Positions 17,448 to 27,017 are shown, numbered from the stretch's first letter. The stretch is 64,000 nucleotides of DNA from Qipengyuania mesophila (GCF_019711655.1 NZ_JAIGNU010000001.1:963501-1027500), one strand, 5' to 3'. Numbers and translations: made by a program. The notes: generated from the letters alone by a model not told the origin.

Positions 17448-19840
17448 AACTGCCTCGACCAGTTCACGGCTACACCGGTATCGGCAGGTGCATTGGCGAT
17501 GTGGCCGGGCTGGTGGCGGTAGAAGACACTGGCCCCGGCCTGGCCCGCAAGCAATGGACCGGACCAGCGCAATTCGCCGACGATCTCGCGACCCGTCGGA
17601 GAAAGCGTGAGCGTCCGCACGCCGTATCCCGCGCTTTCGGTCGCGTAATCGTAGCTGACGGGCAATCCGAGTTTGAGCCCGCCACCGGACACGCGCAAAG
17701 GCTGCGCGATACGCAGACCGATCCTGTCTCCGCGCTCGAATACACCCGCCCGCGCGATATCGAAGGCCCAGCCAGTGCTGGTGAAATCCGACCCATCCGC
17801 GACGAAACCCGTCCGCCGGGCCCTCGTGTACCCCTGGCGCAGCGTCGTGCCGAAGCTCCAGGCACCGGCCGGAACAGTCGCACTCGCATCGATGAACAGG
17901 CTGTCCGCACCGCTTCCCCCCAGACTTTCGCTGAAGAAACCGCCGAGCATGGTCCGGTCTTCCTGCATCCAGGTGAGCGCCAGCGTGGAGGCGACGAGGC
18001 CGAACTTTCGATCTGCCGCAATCGAGAAGCTCCGTGTGTCGAAACGTTCGCGCTGGTCAGACGGCAGGTCGTGAGCAAAGCGGACATTGCCGAGCCAGGC
18101 CTGTCCCGTTTCAGCGCTCAATGTGAGCCCGAGGCGACCGTACTGGCGGCGCAGTGCCACGGCCATGTCGGCGGATGCGGCGAAGCCCTTGTCGCCACTG
18201 ACGTCGCTAGCGATCAGGAACGCAGGACGCGCAGCGCCCTGCATTTGCGCCACCAGGCCATGGCTGCCTTCGCTGAACGCAATTCCAATGGAGGTGTCCG
18301 GCGCAAGGCGCGCAGCAATTCGTCCGGCAAGCACCCTCGCGCCATCCGCCTCTTCAGGACTCAGGCGTAGCTGACCGGCCCAGCGCGTCCGACCCTCTCT
18401 TTCCGGATCGGAGATCGTGAACGCCATCGAGACGTCCTCCGAGCCTGCTTCATGGTATCGGCCGTGCGGGGTGAGAGCTGCCCCAAGTTTCGACTGGACG
18501 ACCGAAGATTTGAAACCGCCGGACAGATCGTAAACGTAGGCGCGATCGTATTTGTCGGTGATGACGCTCTCTAACGCCTGGCTGGTCAAGGCATCGCCCA
18601 TCGCCGGCGAGGCGACTGCAGTATCGTCGCCAAGATGTACGACGCTGGTGCTCCCGGCAATTGTCGTCGTTCCGGCCGGTTGCATGGCGCGCGCGATATC
18701 GAGCAGACCGCGGCCGTAAGTCGAATCGGTACCGCTCGCACCGAGATCCGCTGCGCTCTCGAGGAGAATCTGCACGATCTCGGCACCGGTAAGGTTTGGA
18801 AAGGCTTGCCGAAGCAGCGCAACGGCACCGCTGACTTGAGGGGCCGCGAAGCTGGTCCCCGAAAGAACGAGAGTATACTGGCCGCTGCCATCGTTTCCGA
18901 TGAATATCTCGCCGTTCTCATAGACGCAGCAGACCTGCTCGCCCCGAGCGGAAAGGAACCAGGCCGCATCCGCACCGGCGCGATTGCTGAAATCGGAAAT
19001 GACATTCGATTCACCGACCGAGCCGACGATGATGACATTGTTCCCGCCTGCCTTGCGAAGCTCGCTCGCGAAAGCATCGGGCATCGACTCACCGTCGTTG
19101 CCTGAAGCGATGACGACAACGACACCTGCAGCCGACGCGCTGGCGACAGCCGCCAGCATCGATCGGGAGGGCGCTCCACCGCCGAGGCTCAGGTTGATGA
19201 CCGTCGCGCCCTTGGAGACAGCGTAATCGACCCCCTTCGCGATGTCCGAATTGAGAAAGGAACACCCCTGGGTCGTATCGCTCGTGGTATCCCCGGCGCA
19301 GCTACCCGGTTCGTCTGCCCGGATCGCGAGCACCTGTGCCTCCCAGGCGATTCCCATGATTCCCTTGCCGTCGCGCGCGGCCGCCGCGACCATGGAAACA
19401 TTGGTACCGTGGTCGTCTTCCGAGGCGTTGGGCCCCCGGTTTCCCGCGATATCGACGGAATCGGCATGGATCCGGCCCGCGAATTCGGGGCTGTCGATAT
19501 CGATTCCGGAATCGACCACGGCAATTATGGCTCCCGACCCCGCAATCCCCGTCGACCAGGCCGCGACGGCATTGTGCTGATCGGGCCCGTCCGACCGTCG
19601 GTATTCGGCCGTGTCGAAGGACGATATCGGAGTGGGAGTTGGCGTGGGACTCGGTGCGGGTGCCGGTGCAGGTGCGGGCGTCGGGGTTGGCGCCGGTGTC
19701 GGTGATGGGCTCGGTGCCGCAGTGGGTGGCGGTGGAACGCTGCGCGTTCCTCCCCCTCCGCCGCAAGCGACCAAGGCGAGCGCAAATGCGAGGCTCGACG
19801 TCAGGCGCAGCTGACGCGATAGATGAGAGTTTCGATTCAT
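17444..19840 (-). CDS. Lipidated S8 subtilisin-type autotransporter protease
   Basis: 798 residues. A signal peptide ends in a lipobox (LALVAC, Cys26), followed by GGGGG and a long Pro/Thr/Ala linker to about residue 72. The subtilisin domain has Asp110 (AVVDSGID), His144 (EDDHGTN), oxyanion Asn248 (ASGNDG) and Ser330 (LSGTSFAAP). From about 430 the chain is beta-rich and ends in the aromatic NWSRQF, as in an outer-membrane autotransporter barrel. This layout recalls NalP and SphB1, surface proteases that process other exported proteins. Its targets are unknown. Confidence 0.9.
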   Translation of the reverse strand: MNRNSHLSRQLRLTSSLAFALALVACGGGGGTRSVPPPPTAAPSPSPTPAPTPTPAPAPAPAPSPTPTPTPISSFDTAEYRRSDGPDQHNAVAAWSTGIAGSGAIIAVVDSGIDIDSPEFAGRIHADSVDIAGNRGPNASEDDHGTNVSMVAAAARDGKGIMGIAWEAQVLAIRADEPGSCAGDTTSDTTQGCSFLNSDIAKGVDYAVSKGATVINLSLGGGAPSRSMLAAVASASAAGVVVVIASGNDGESMPDAFASELRKAGGNNVIIVGSVGESNVISDFSNRAGADAAWFLSARGEQVCCVYENGEIFIGNDGSGQYTLVLSGTSFAAPQVSGAVALLRQAFPNLTGAEIVQILLESAADLGASGTDSTYGRGLLDIARAMQPAGTTTIAGSTSVVHLGDDTAVASPAMGDALTSQALESVITDKYDRAYVYDLSGGFKSSVVQSKLGAALTPHGRYHEAGSEDVSMAFTISDPEREGRTRWAGQLRLSPEEADGARVLAGRIAARLAPDTSIGIAFSEGSHGLVAQMQGAARPAFLIASDVSGDKGFAASADMAVALRRQYGRLGLTLSAETGQAWLGNVRFAHDLPSDQRERFDTRSFSIAADRKFGLVASTLALTWMQEDRTMLGGFFSESLGGSGADSLFIDASATVPAGAWSFGTTLRQGYTRARRTGFVADGSDFTSTGWAFDIARAGVFERGDRIGLRIAQPLRVSGGGLKLGLPVSYDYATESAGYGVRTLTLSPTGREIVGELRWSGPLLAGQAGASVFYRHQPGHIANAPADTGVAVNWSRQF

Positions 19841-19957
19841 ATACGACCCCTATGAACCGGCTCTCCATAGCGCACCGGGCCTAACCAAGCGGTGAACGGC
19901 CTTGAGCGGAGCGCGGCTGCGCCCTAACAGCGCGCGAAACGGAATTCGGAGAAACTG

Positions 19958-20782
19958 ATGAGTGCCGAGCTGGAAACCCGCATTGAAGCCGCGTGGGACG
20001 ACCGCGCCAACGTCACGCCGCAGAACGCGGACGTGCGCGAGGCGGTCGAAGCTGCGCTGAAGATGCTCGACAGCGGCACCGGCCGTGTGGCCGAGCCCGA
20101 CGGCAAGGGTGGCTGGAGGGTCAACCAGTGGCTCAAGAAGGCGGTGCTTCTCAGCTTCCGCCTCAACGACAACCGCGTGATGGAAGGCGGAAGCGCCGGC
20201 CATCCGGCCTTCGACAAGGTGCCGAGCAAGTTCGCCGGCTGGGACGATGCACGTTTCCGCGAGGCGGGCTTCCGCGTGGTCCCCGGCGCGGTCGCGCGCG
20301 AGGGTGCCTATATCGCCCCCGGCTGCGTGCTGATGCCGAGCTTCGTCAACATCGGCGCCTATGTCGGCAAGGGCACGATGGTCGATACCTGGGCGAGCAT
20401 CGGCAGCTGCGCGCAGATCGGCGCAAACTGCCATATCTCGGCAGGCGCAGGCATCGGCGGCGTGCTCGAACCGATGCAGGCGAACCCGACGATCATCGGC
20501 GACAATTGCTTCATCGGCGCGCGCAGCGAGATCGTCGAGGGCGTGATCGTCGGCGAAGGCAGCGTGGTCGCCATGGGCGTCTTCATCACCCAATCGACCA
20601 AGATCGTCTATCGCGACACCGGCGAGGTGATCCGCGGCCATATCCCGCCCTATTCGGTGGTCGTCCCCGGTTCGATGCCCGGCAAGGACGGCGGCCCCGG
20701 CCTCGCCTGCGCGGTGATCGTGAAGACGGTCGACGCGCAGACGCGCGACAAGACCGGCATCAACGAGCTCCTGCGCGACTGA
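19958..20782 (+). CDS. dapD: 2,3,4,5-tetrahydropyridine-2,6-dicarboxylate N-succinyltransferase DapD
   Basis: Succinylates tetrahydrodipicolinate using succinyl-CoA in lysine and diaminopimelate synthesis. 274 residues, the expected length. The left-handed beta-helix hexapeptide repeats run from [19 protein letters not shown] through [32 protein letters not shown] and the [13 protein letters not shown] segment are typical of DapD. A good ribosome site (GGAGAAACTG) precedes the ATG. Other dap genes are not in the window. Confidence 0.97.
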   Translation: MSAELETRIEAAWDDRANVTPQNADVREAVEAALKMLDSGTGRVAEPDGKGGWRVNQWLKKAVLLSFRLNDNRVMEGGSAGHPAFDKVPSKFAGWDDARFREAGFRVVPGAVAREGAYIAPGCVLMPSFVNIGAYVGKGTMVDTWASIGSCAQIGANCHISAGAGIGGVLEPMQANPTIIGDNCFIGARSEIVEGVIVGEGSVVAMGVFITQSTKIVYRDTGEVIRGHIPPYSVVVPGSMPGKDGGPGLACAVIVKTVDAQTRDKTGINELLRD

Positions 20783-20815
20783 GCAACAGGAACATTCGCC
20801 CTACGAGTGCGTAAA

Positions 20816-20854
20816 ACTCCCTGAAACGCGCGTGTTCGCGTTAATTGAGGGAGT
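20816..20854 (+). terminator. Possible hairpin after dapD
   Basis: ACTCCCT and AGGGAGT form a seven-base stem around a 25-base GC-rich loop. There is no T-run, and the right arm overlaps the ribosome site of the next gene, so this may instead be a 5' leader structure of that gene. Confidence 0.25.
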
Positions 20855-20860
20855 AGTGCC

Positions 20861-21172
20861 ATGCACAAGGACGGCGACGAAATCCATCTGGACGATACCG
20901 AGGCGAGTGGTGGCTCGAAGGAAGGCGTCGTGCGCTGGGTGCTGGCCGGCGGCCTGTTGCTGGCGATCATCCTGCTCTCGATTACCTGGATCATCCCCGC
21001 GCTGAGCACGGGAGACGTCGAGGAGGAAGGCACCGTCAGCGGCCAGATCTCCTCGATGGAGGACGATGGCGACGATACCGACAGCATCGTCACCGATCTC
21101 GGCGACGACCAGGCCGCCACCAGCGACGATCAGACGACCATGGAGGATGGCGTCGAGGTCATCGAGAACTGA
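20861..21172 (+). CDS. Acidic single-TM protein of unknown function
   Basis: 103 residues: a polar acidic N-terminus, one membrane helix (about 25-46, VLAGGLLLAIILLSITWII), then a strongly acidic tail rich in Asp, Glu, Ser and Thr. No signal peptide, so probably inner-membrane with the acidic tail outside or inside. No family recognised. It precedes a string of small stress-type genes on the same strand (DUF2945, DUF3008, DUF1810). Confidence 0.8.
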   Translation: MHKDGDEIHLDDTEASGGSKEGVVRWVLAGGLLLAIILLSITWIIPALSTGDVEEEGTVSGQISSMEDDGDDTDSIVTDLGDDQAATSDDQTTMEDGVEVIEN

Positions 21173-21192
21173 GCGCGACCGGAGATTGGCGA

Positions 21193-21420
21193 ATGAGTAC
21201 ATCGAATAGCTTCCGAACCCGCCAGCATGTCGAATGGGATTGGGGTGGCGGCAAGGGCAAGGGACAGGTCAAGGAGCGCTTCGAGCGCGAAGTCACCCGC
21301 ACCCTGCAAGGGAGCGAGATCACCCGCAACGGTAACGCCGACAATCCCGCCTATCTCGTCACTCAGGACGACGGCGACCAAGTGCTGAAGCTCGGCTCCG
21401 AGCTTTCCGCCCAAGACTGA
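21193..21420 (+). CDS. DUF2945 (HVA1 Tudor-like) small protein
   Basis: 75 residues. The pattern VEWDWGGGKGKGQVKERF with a later NPAYLVTQDDGDQVLKLGSEL matches the DUF2945/hypervirulence-associated Tudor fold, a small SH3-like barrel seen widely in stress-induced proteins. The molecular function of the family is unknown. The stop shares a base with the next ATG (TGATG), implying coupling with the DUF3008 gene. Confidence 0.88.
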   Translation: MSTSNSFRTRQHVEWDWGGGKGKGQVKERFEREVTRTLQGSEITRNGNADNPAYLVTQDDGDQVLKLGSELSAQD

Positions 21421-21608
21421 TGCCGGCGAAGTCGAAAGCCCAGCAGCGCGCGGCCGGGGCCGCGCTTGCCGCCAAGCGCGGCGAGACGAAGGTCGGCGAC
21501 CTTCAGGGTGCCGCGCGCGACATGTACGACAGCATGAGCGAGGATGAGCTCGAGGATTACGCCTCGACCGCGCTCGATGGCCTCCCCGACCATGTCGACG
21601 ACGACTGA
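21420..21608 (+). CDS. DUF3008 small protein
   Basis: 62 residues, MPAKSKAQQRAAGAALAAKRGE then SMSEDELEDYAST, matching the DUF3008 family. These short charged proteins often sit next to DUF2945 genes and are regarded as general-stress proteins; no biochemical role is established. Its 3' end overlaps the next gene's start by 17 bases in another frame. Confidence 0.88.
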   Translation: MPAKSKAQQRAAGAALAAKRGETKVGDLQGAARDMYDSMSEDELEDYASTALDGLPDHVDDD

Positions 21609-22032
21609 AAAAGCCTGCTTCGACCATTTCCTGAAGGCGCAGGGGGGTGGCGTCTACGACCGCGCGCTCGACGAAATTCGCGAGGGCGCCAAGACCAGTC
21701 ACTGGATGTGGTTCGTGTTCCCGCAGATCGCCGGTCTGGGAACGAGCGCCACGGCGCGCAAATTTGCGCTGGCGAACGCGGCGGAGGCGCGCAGCTATTG
21801 CACGCACGAGGAGCTTGGACCGCGACTGTTCGAGGCGACCGAAGCCATGCTCGACTGGGCGGGGACGATGAGTGCCGAGGATATCCTCGGCCCCGTCGAC
21901 GCAATGAAATTCCGCAGTTCGATGACCCTGTTCGAGGCCGCCTGCTCCGACGAGGACGCGCAGGTCTTCGCCGATGCGCTCGAGCAGTTCTTCGACGGCG
22001 AACGCGATCCGCTGACGCTCAAACGGCTCTGA
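21592..22032 (+). CDS. DUF1810 protein
   Basis: 146 residues. The core GAKTSHWMWFVFPQIAGLG and LGPRLFEATEAML, with a later DAMKFRSSMTLFE, is the DUF1810 pattern. The ATG lies inside the end of the DUF3008 gene; earlier in-frame starts would deepen the overlap. Function not established for the family. Last gene of the rightward small-protein string; convergent with the dipeptidase gene 24 bases away. Confidence 0.9.
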   Translation: MSTTTEKACFDHFLKAQGGGVYDRALDEIREGAKTSHWMWFVFPQIAGLGTSATARKFALANAAEARSYCTHEELGPRLFEATEAMLDWAGTMSAEDILGPVDAMKFRSSMTLFEAACSDEDAQVFADALEQFFDGERDPLTLKRL

Positions 22033-22056
22033 GGCGCGCCCGAGCCCGCCGCGGCC

Positions 22057-23313
22057 CTATTCCTCGGGCAGCGGGGTCTCGATCGGCGGCATGTCGCGGA
22101 CGCTCGCCGCATAGGTCTCGGCGGCGCGCAACACGCGCATCACATTGCCGCTCGCGATCTTCTGCAGGTCGGCCTTGCTGTAGCCGCGGCGTGCCAGCTC
22201 AACGAACAGCGCCGGATAGCCGGTGACGTCCTCCATCCCGACCGGCCCGCTGTCCATCCCGTCGTAATCGCCGCCGAGGCCGATATGGTCGACCCCGGCA
22301 ACCTTGCGGATGTGGTCGATATGATCGGCCATGTCCGAGGCCGAGGCGGTGGGCATGGTGTGGGCCGCATCCCATTCCGCGAGGGCGGCGTCGACCGCGT
22401 CGGGCTGGCCGCGCCACAGCGATTCGAGCCGCGCTTTCTCCCCCTCGCGGTTGGCATACCACTGGCGCTGCGCCTCGCTGAGATAGCCCGGCAGCGCCAC
22501 GACCATCACCACGCCCCCGTTCTTCGGCAGCCGCGCCAGCACGCTGTCGGGCACGTTCCGCGCATGGCCGTTGATCGCGCGTGCGCCCGAGTGGCTGAAG
22601 ATCACCGGCGCCTTCGCGACGTCGAGCGCGTCCATCATCGTCGCCTCGCTGACATGGCTCAAGTCGACCAGCATGCCGAGCCTATTCATCTCGCGTACGA
22701 CCTGTTCGCCGAAGGGGGTCAGCCCGTCGTGCTCGGGGGTGTCGGTGGCGCTGTCGGCCCAGGACATCTTCATCGAATGCGTCAGCGTCATGTAGCGTGC
22801 GCCGAGCGCGTAGAACTGGCGCAGCACTGCCAGGCTGTCGGAAATGGCGTAGCCGCCCTCCATCCCAAGCAGCGAGGCGATCTTGCCGCTCTTCATCGCC
22901 GCGGCGACTTGGTCGGAGTTCGTGGCGAAGGCGAGGTCTTCGGGATAGCGCGCGATGACCCGCTTCATCACGTCGATCTGCTCGAGTACGGCCACCGTGG
23001 CGTCGGCATCGGGCAAATTGGCCGAGACATAGACCGACCAGAACTGCGCCCCAACATGCCCCTTGCGCAGGCGCGGGATGTCGGTGTGCATCCCGCCCTC
23101 GCTCCACCCATTGGAAGGCGCCTTTGCTGTGTCGGTAAAGTCGAAATCGGCAAGCATGTTGCGATAGCGGTCGCGCAGCTGCTCGGGCACGTCGTTGTGA
23201 CCGTCCCAAACCGGCGCCGCCTCGAGCGCGGCCTCTGCCACCTGCTCGGGTGTCTCCGCGAGCGCGGGCGTGGCACAGGCGAAGGCGGCGGTGGCGAGCA
23301 GGAAATGGCGCAT
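22057..23313 (-). CDS. Membrane dipeptidase (renal dipeptidase family, M19)
   Basis: 418 residues with a cleavable signal peptide (cleavage after ATPALA). Zinc motifs: WDGHNDVP near the N-terminus, Glu in [24 protein letters not shown], and [33 protein letters not shown] is also diagnostic. Predicted to hydrolyse dipeptides, possibly including D-amino-acid dipeptides, in the periplasm. Some relatives act on beta-lactams, but that cannot be read here. Monocistronic, divergent from the DUF427 gene. Confidence 0.95.
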   Translation of the reverse strand: MRHFLLATAAFACATPALAETPEQVAEAALEAAPVWDGHNDVPEQLRDRYRNMLADFDFTDTAKAPSNGWSEGGMHTDIPRLRKGHVGAQFWSVYVSANLPDADATVAVLEQIDVMKRVIARYPEDLAFATNSDQVAAAMKSGKIASLLGMEGGYAISDSLAVLRQFYALGARYMTLTHSMKMSWADSATDTPEHDGLTPFGEQVVREMNRLGMLVDLSHVSEATMMDALDVAKAPVIFSHSGARAINGHARNVPDSVLARLPKNGGVVMVVALPGYLSEAQRQWYANREGEKARLESLWRGQPDAVDAALAEWDAAHTMPTASASDMADHIDHIRKVAGVDHIGLGGDYDGMDSGPVGMEDVTGYPALFVELARRGYSKADLQKIASGNVMRVLRAAETYAASVRDMPPIETPLPEE

Positions 23314-23380
23314 GATCTGGAACCCCTTGATGTCTTGCGGGCTGTCCTAGCAAAGAGGACCCGCAAGGAAAGGCCCAATC

Positions 23381-23671
23381 ATGACGATCACCGCCCGCTG
23401 GAACGGCGAGACCCTGGCCCGGAGCGACGATACGGTCGTCGTCGAAGGCAACCACTATTTCCCCGCCGGCGACGTCGCCCGCGGCGTGCTGGTCCCGAGC
23501 GAGACGACGAGCCACTGCCCGTGGAAGGGCACGGCGAGCTACTACTCGATCAACGCCGGCGGTGCGATCAATGCCGACGCCGCCTGGTACTATCCCGAGC
23601 CCAAGGATGCGGCTGCCGAAATCAGGGACCGCGTCGCCTTCTGGAAGGGCGTCGAGGTGGCCGAGGAGTGA
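23381..23671 (+). CDS. DUF427 protein
   Basis: 96 residues: ARWNGETLARSDDTVVVEGNHYFP, SHCPWKGTASYYS and AAWYYPEPKDAAAEIRDRVAFW match DUF427, a small beta-sandwich fold of unknown activity. Its stop overlaps the GTG of the next gene (GTGA), so it leads a three-gene coupled string (DUF427, cupin, DoxX-like). Confidence 0.93.
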   Translation: MTITARWNGETLARSDDTVVVEGNHYFPAGDVARGVLVPSETTSHCPWKGTASYYSINAGGAINADAAWYYPEPKDAAAEIRDRVAFWKGVEVAEE

Positions 23672-24105
23672 CCTCGGCCCGCGCGATCATCAAACGGCTC
23701 GGGCTCGAACCGCATCCGGAAGGAGGGTGGTACCGCGAGACATGGCGCGCGCCGGCCGCGGAGGGTGAGCGCGCTGCTGCCACCGCAATACATTTCCTGC
23801 TCGAGCACGGCCAGGCCTCGCATTGGCACCGCGTCGATGCCTCCGAAATCTGGCTGTGGCACACGGGCGATGCGCTTGAGCTGTCGCTGGCCGAAACCGA
23901 CCATTCTCCGGTCGAGACGATCACGCTCGGCCCCGATCTCATAGGCGGCCAGGCGGTGCAGCATGTCATCGCTCCGCATTGGTGGCAGGCCGCGCGGCCC
24001 GCCGCGGGCGCGCATGGCTATGTGCTGGTGTCCTGCGTCGTGGCGCCCGCGTTCGAATTCGCCGGTTTCGAACTCGCGCCGGCGGGATGGGAACCGGGCG
24101 CGTGA
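23668..24105 (+). CDS. DUF985 cupin protein
   Basis: 145 residues. LEPHPEGGWYRETWR, AIHFLLEHGQASHWHRVDASEIW and the final GFELAPAG are typical of the DUF985 cupin family. The His and Glu residues of HWHRVDASE could bind a metal in the cupin barrel. The GTG start overlaps the DUF427 stop and its own stop overlaps the next GTG, giving a tightly coupled trio. Substrate unknown. Confidence 0.92.
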   Translation: MTSARAIIKRLGLEPHPEGGWYRETWRAPAAEGERAAATAIHFLLEHGQASHWHRVDASEIWLWHTGDALELSLAETDHSPVETITLGPDLIGGQAVQHVIAPHWWQAARPAAGAHGYVLVSCVVAPAFEFAGFELAPAGWEPGA

Positions 24106-24500
24106 TCCGTGCTGGCCTGCGCTGGCTGCTGGCGCTGTTCTATGCCTTGGCCGGATACATGCATCTGGCAGATCCGGCGCCCTTCCTGGCGATCATGCCG
24201 GGTTGGGTCCCTGCGCCCGAGGCGGTGATCTGGTGGACCGGAATTGCCGAACTGCTCGGAGCGGTCGCGCTCGCCCAGCCCTTCAGCCAGCCGCTGCGCC
24301 ATGCGGGCGCCATGGGCCTCGCGCTGTATGCGATCTGCGTCTTTCCGGCGAATATCCATCACTTCGCGCTCGACATGGCGCGCCCCGATGGTGGGTGGGG
24401 TCTCGGCTATCACCTGCCGAGGATGGTCGCGCAGCCGCTCCTCGTGTGGCTCGCGCTGTGGACCGGCGGCGCGACGGACTGGCCGCTGCGCCGCCGGTAA
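24102..24500 (+). CDS. DoxX-like four-TM membrane protein
   Basis: 132 residues, four predicted membrane helices. LLALFYALAGYMHLADPAPFLAIMPGWVP and GIAELLGAVAL are typical of DoxX-like/YphA proteins, whose role is mostly unknown (some link to redox or quinone chemistry). I chose the GTG overlapping the upstream stop. Convergent with the SWIB gene, six bases away. Confidence 0.85.
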   Translation: MIRAGLRWLLALFYALAGYMHLADPAPFLAIMPGWVPAPEAVIWWTGIAELLGAVALAQPFSQPLRHAGAMGLALYAICVFPANIHHFALDMARPDGGWGLGYHLPRMVAQPLLVWLALWTGGATDWPLRRR

Positions 24501-24506
24501 GCTGGA

Positions 24507-24758
24507 TCAGCTCATGTGCTTCGAGACGGCGCCCGTCATCTTGAACATGGAGATCTGTTCCTTGCCGATCACCGCGCCGAGCTTGTCGTCGGGGTTGATC
24601 ATGCGCTTGTCCTTGGAATCCTGCAGGTTGTTCGCCTTGATGTGATCCCACACCTTCGACGTTACCTGGGCGCGGGTCATGGGACCCTTGCCGACCACGT
24701 TTTCCAGTTCCGGCGACAGGTTCACCGGCTTCTGCAGTGCGTTGTTCTTGCCAGCCAT
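24507..24758 (-). CDS. SWIB/MDM2 domain protein
   Basis: 83 residues forming one SWIB domain: PVNLSPELENVVGKGPMTRAQVTSKVW, IKANNLQDSKDKRMINPDDKLGAVIG. In eukaryotes SWIB is part of chromatin remodellers; stand-alone bacterial copies occur in chlamydiae and alphaproteobacteria with no settled role, perhaps nucleoid or topoisomerase related. It follows the PEBP gene by 25 bases on the same strand. Confidence 0.93.
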   Translation of the reverse strand: MAGKNNALQKPVNLSPELENVVGKGPMTRAQVTSKVWDHIKANNLQDSKDKRMINPDDKLGAVIGKEQISMFKMTGAVSKHMS

Positions 24759-24783
24759 GACTAATCCTTTCCTTGGCTATGCT

Positions 24784-25368
24784 TCAATCTACGTCGTCGA
24801 GATCGTCGACATCCAGTTCCTCGACCTCATGGCCTTCGAACCGGGCTGTCAGGACCGCGGCGGCGGTTACATGTCCGTCAAGATTGCGGACGAGTTCGTC
24901 ATGCGTCGCCCCCGGCATCAGCGTGAGCGGGAGGTCGATCGCGAAAAGCTGGAAGACGTAACGGTGCTCTTCGCCCAGCGGCGGATCGGGCAGCAGCCAT
25001 TCCGAATTGCCATGGGCGTTCTTGCCGGTGCGCGGCGGGGTTTCGCCTTCCATCAGCTGGCCCTTCTGCGGCGCGAGGCCCCAGACGGTCCAGTGGACGT
25101 GGCCCCTGTCGACATCCTCGGCGACCAGCACCAGTTCCTGCGCACCGGGGGGCGGCGCGGTCCATTCGAGCGGCGGAGCGACGGCATCTTCCTCGATAGC
25201 GGTGAAGGAGGGATCGAGCTCGCCGCCATGGCGGAAGGCCGCGCTGGTCAGCGAGAAGCCGCCGCGACCGAGCACACGCTCGTCGGCTACTTTTTCGAGA
25301 GTCAGGACATGCCCGACAGGCTCTCCACCAACCGCATTCTGAACCCAGGGCGCACCACCGCCAGCCAT
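24784..25368 (-). CDS. PEBP/YbhB-family protein
   Basis: 194 residues. FSLTSAAFRHGGELDPSFT, PPLEWTAPPPGAQELVLVAEDVD, HVHWTVWGLAP and the later GEEHRYVFQLFAID are hallmarks of YbhB/YbcL phosphatidylethanolamine-binding-like proteins. An N-terminal extension of about 35 residues and a very acidic C-terminus (VEELDVDDLDDVD) exceed the usual size. No signal peptide. Ligand unknown. Confidence 0.9.
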   Translation of the reverse strand: MAGGGAPWVQNAVGGEPVGHVLTLEKVADERVLGRGGFSLTSAAFRHGGELDPSFTAIEEDAVAPPLEWTAPPPGAQELVLVAEDVDRGHVHWTVWGLAPQKGQLMEGETPPRTGKNAHGNSEWLLPDPPLGEEHRYVFQLFAIDLPLTLMPGATHDELVRNLDGHVTAAAVLTARFEGHEVEELDVDDLDDVD

Positions 25369-25589
25369 GAAATCTCCTCTTTCCGCGCCCCAAGGGCGTC
25401 TTCAGCGGCGCCTTTAAGGCATAGCTGGAGGCGACAAACCATCCCATGCGACGAAATTTGCACCGTTTTCGGGGGGAAACGGGCCTTGCCAGCGATCATC
25501 AGCGGCCTTGCCCCACCCCGATTTACCCGTCATGGATCGGGCTCGGCCCCGGCAAGGGCTTTTCACGATGGCTGCACGGGAGCAGGCGC

Positions 25590-27017
25590 ATGGGACTGGG
25601 TCGCACCTTTATCTCCGCCACTTTGGCATTCTCGCTGGTCGCCTGCGGCGGCGGTGGCGGGACTTCGGGAGGCGGAAATACCGGGGGCGGCAGTGGTTCC
25701 GGCGGAGGCGGCACGAGCGACACCTGCTCGCTAGCCAGCCGGCAGGACTGGGCCCTGGGCCAGCTCGACGAATGGTATCTCTTCCCCAGCCTGCTCGACA
25801 AATCGGTCAACGGGGCGGGCTACAACTCGCTCCAGGCCTATATCGATGCGGTCGTCGCACCCGCCCGCGCGCAGAACCGCGATCGCTATTTCACCTACAT
25901 CACCTCGATCGAGGAAGAAAACGACCTCATCAACAACGGCTCCAACGCCGGTTTCGGAGTGCGTCTGAGCTATGACGTCGCCGCCGGCCGCGTCTTCGTG
26001 GTCGAGGCGTTCGAGAATGCTCCGGCCTTCGCCGAGGGTATCGACCGCGGGAGCGAGATCCTGGCGGTGAACGGTCAGAGCGTCAGCGGGCTGATGGCGA
26101 GCGGCGGCGCGCAGGCAGTGGTCAATGCCCTGGGGCCGAGCGACCCGGGCGTTACCCGCACACTTACGATCAAGCAGCCAGACGGCAGCCAGAGCGATAT
26201 CTCGGTGACCAAGGCCGACTATGCACTCGATCCGATTTCCAACCGCTACGGCGCGAAGATCCTCGACAATGGCGGGACCAAGGTCGGCTATCTCAACCTG
26301 CGCACCTTCATCATCGACAGCGCCAAGCAACAGTTGCGCCAGGCGTTCTCGAGCTTCCGCGCGCAAGGCGTTACGCACGTAATCCTCGACCTGCGCTACA
26401 ATGGCGGCGGGCTCGTCTCGGTAGCCGAAGTCCTGGGCGACCTTCTGGCGGCGGACAAGACCGGGCAGGTCTTCAGCCGGACGCAATTCCGCGATTCGCA
26501 AAGCGCCTACAACGAGGTCCGCAACTTCACCGCCGAAACGCAGGCGATTGCCGCGACGAGGATCGCGGTGATCGGGACCGAGGGGACCGCCTCGGCGAGC
26601 GAGCTCGTGACCAATGCCTTCATTCCCTATCTCGGCGCGAATATCGCGCTGGTGGGGACGGATACCTATGGCAAGCCGGTGGGCCAGATCGCCCGCGACC
26701 GGTCGGCTTGCGACGACCGCTTGCGCGTGGTCGCCTTCCGCACGGTGAATTCCGACGGCGGCGGTGACTATTACAGCGGCCTCGCCGGCGTGATGCCACG
26801 CACCTGCCGTTCGGCAGACGATATCCTCAAGCCGCTCGGCGATCCGCAGGAAGCCTCGATCTCAACCGCGCTCGATTTCCTCGCCGGGCGCAGCTGCACC
26901 GCGATCGGCGCTGTTCCCGGCAGCACCGCCGCGACCGGCACCGCCCCGACCAGGCGCGAGCTGATGATGCCCGAAGCGCCCAGCCCGGCGCAGCTCGAGA
27001 TCCCGGGGCTACAGTGA
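25590..27017 (+). CDS. S41 family peptidase lipoprotein
   Basis: 475 residues. Signal peptide with lipobox FSLVAC, then GGGGG and a Gly/Ser linker. An N-terminal domain (WALGQLDEWYLFPSLLD) is followed by a PDZ-like segment (VVEAFENAPAFAEGIDRGSEILAVNGQSV) and the tail-specific protease core: nucleophile Ser in GTEGTASASELV and Lys in DTYGKPVGQ. Probably cell-envelope anchored and degrading unfolded or tagged peptides. I placed the start at the ATG before MGLGRTF; longer forms lack a credible signal peptide. Confidence 0.92.
   Translation: MGLGRTFISATLAFSLVACGGGGGTSGGGNTGGGSGSGGGGTSDTCSLASRQDWALGQLDEWYLFPSLLDKSVNGAGYNSLQAYIDAVVAPARAQNRDRYFTYITSIEEENDLINNGSNAGFGVRLSYDVAAGRVFVVEAFENAPAFAEGIDRGSEILAVNGQSVSGLMASGGAQAVVNALGPSDPGVTRTLTIKQPDGSQSDISVTKADYALDPISNRYGAKILDNGGTKVGYLNLRTFIIDSAKQQLRQAFSSFRAQGVTHVILDLRYNGGGLVSVAEVLGDLLAADKTGQVFSRTQFRDSQSAYNEVRNFTAETQAIAATRIAVIGTEGTASASELVTNAFIPYLGANIALVGTDTYGKPVGQIARDRSACDDRLRVVAFRTVNSDGGGDYYSGLAGVMPRTCRSADDILKPLGDPQEASISTALDFLAGRSCTAIGAVPGSTAATGTAPTRRELMMPEAPSPAQLEIPGLQ

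Noticed and set aside
19625..19725. GT/GC-rich tandem repeat resembling a minisatellite or array
   Set aside because: It encodes the Pro/Thr/Ala linker of the autotransporter; a similar run at 6905-6965 encodes the PT linker of another lipoprotein. There are no spacers as in CRISPR.
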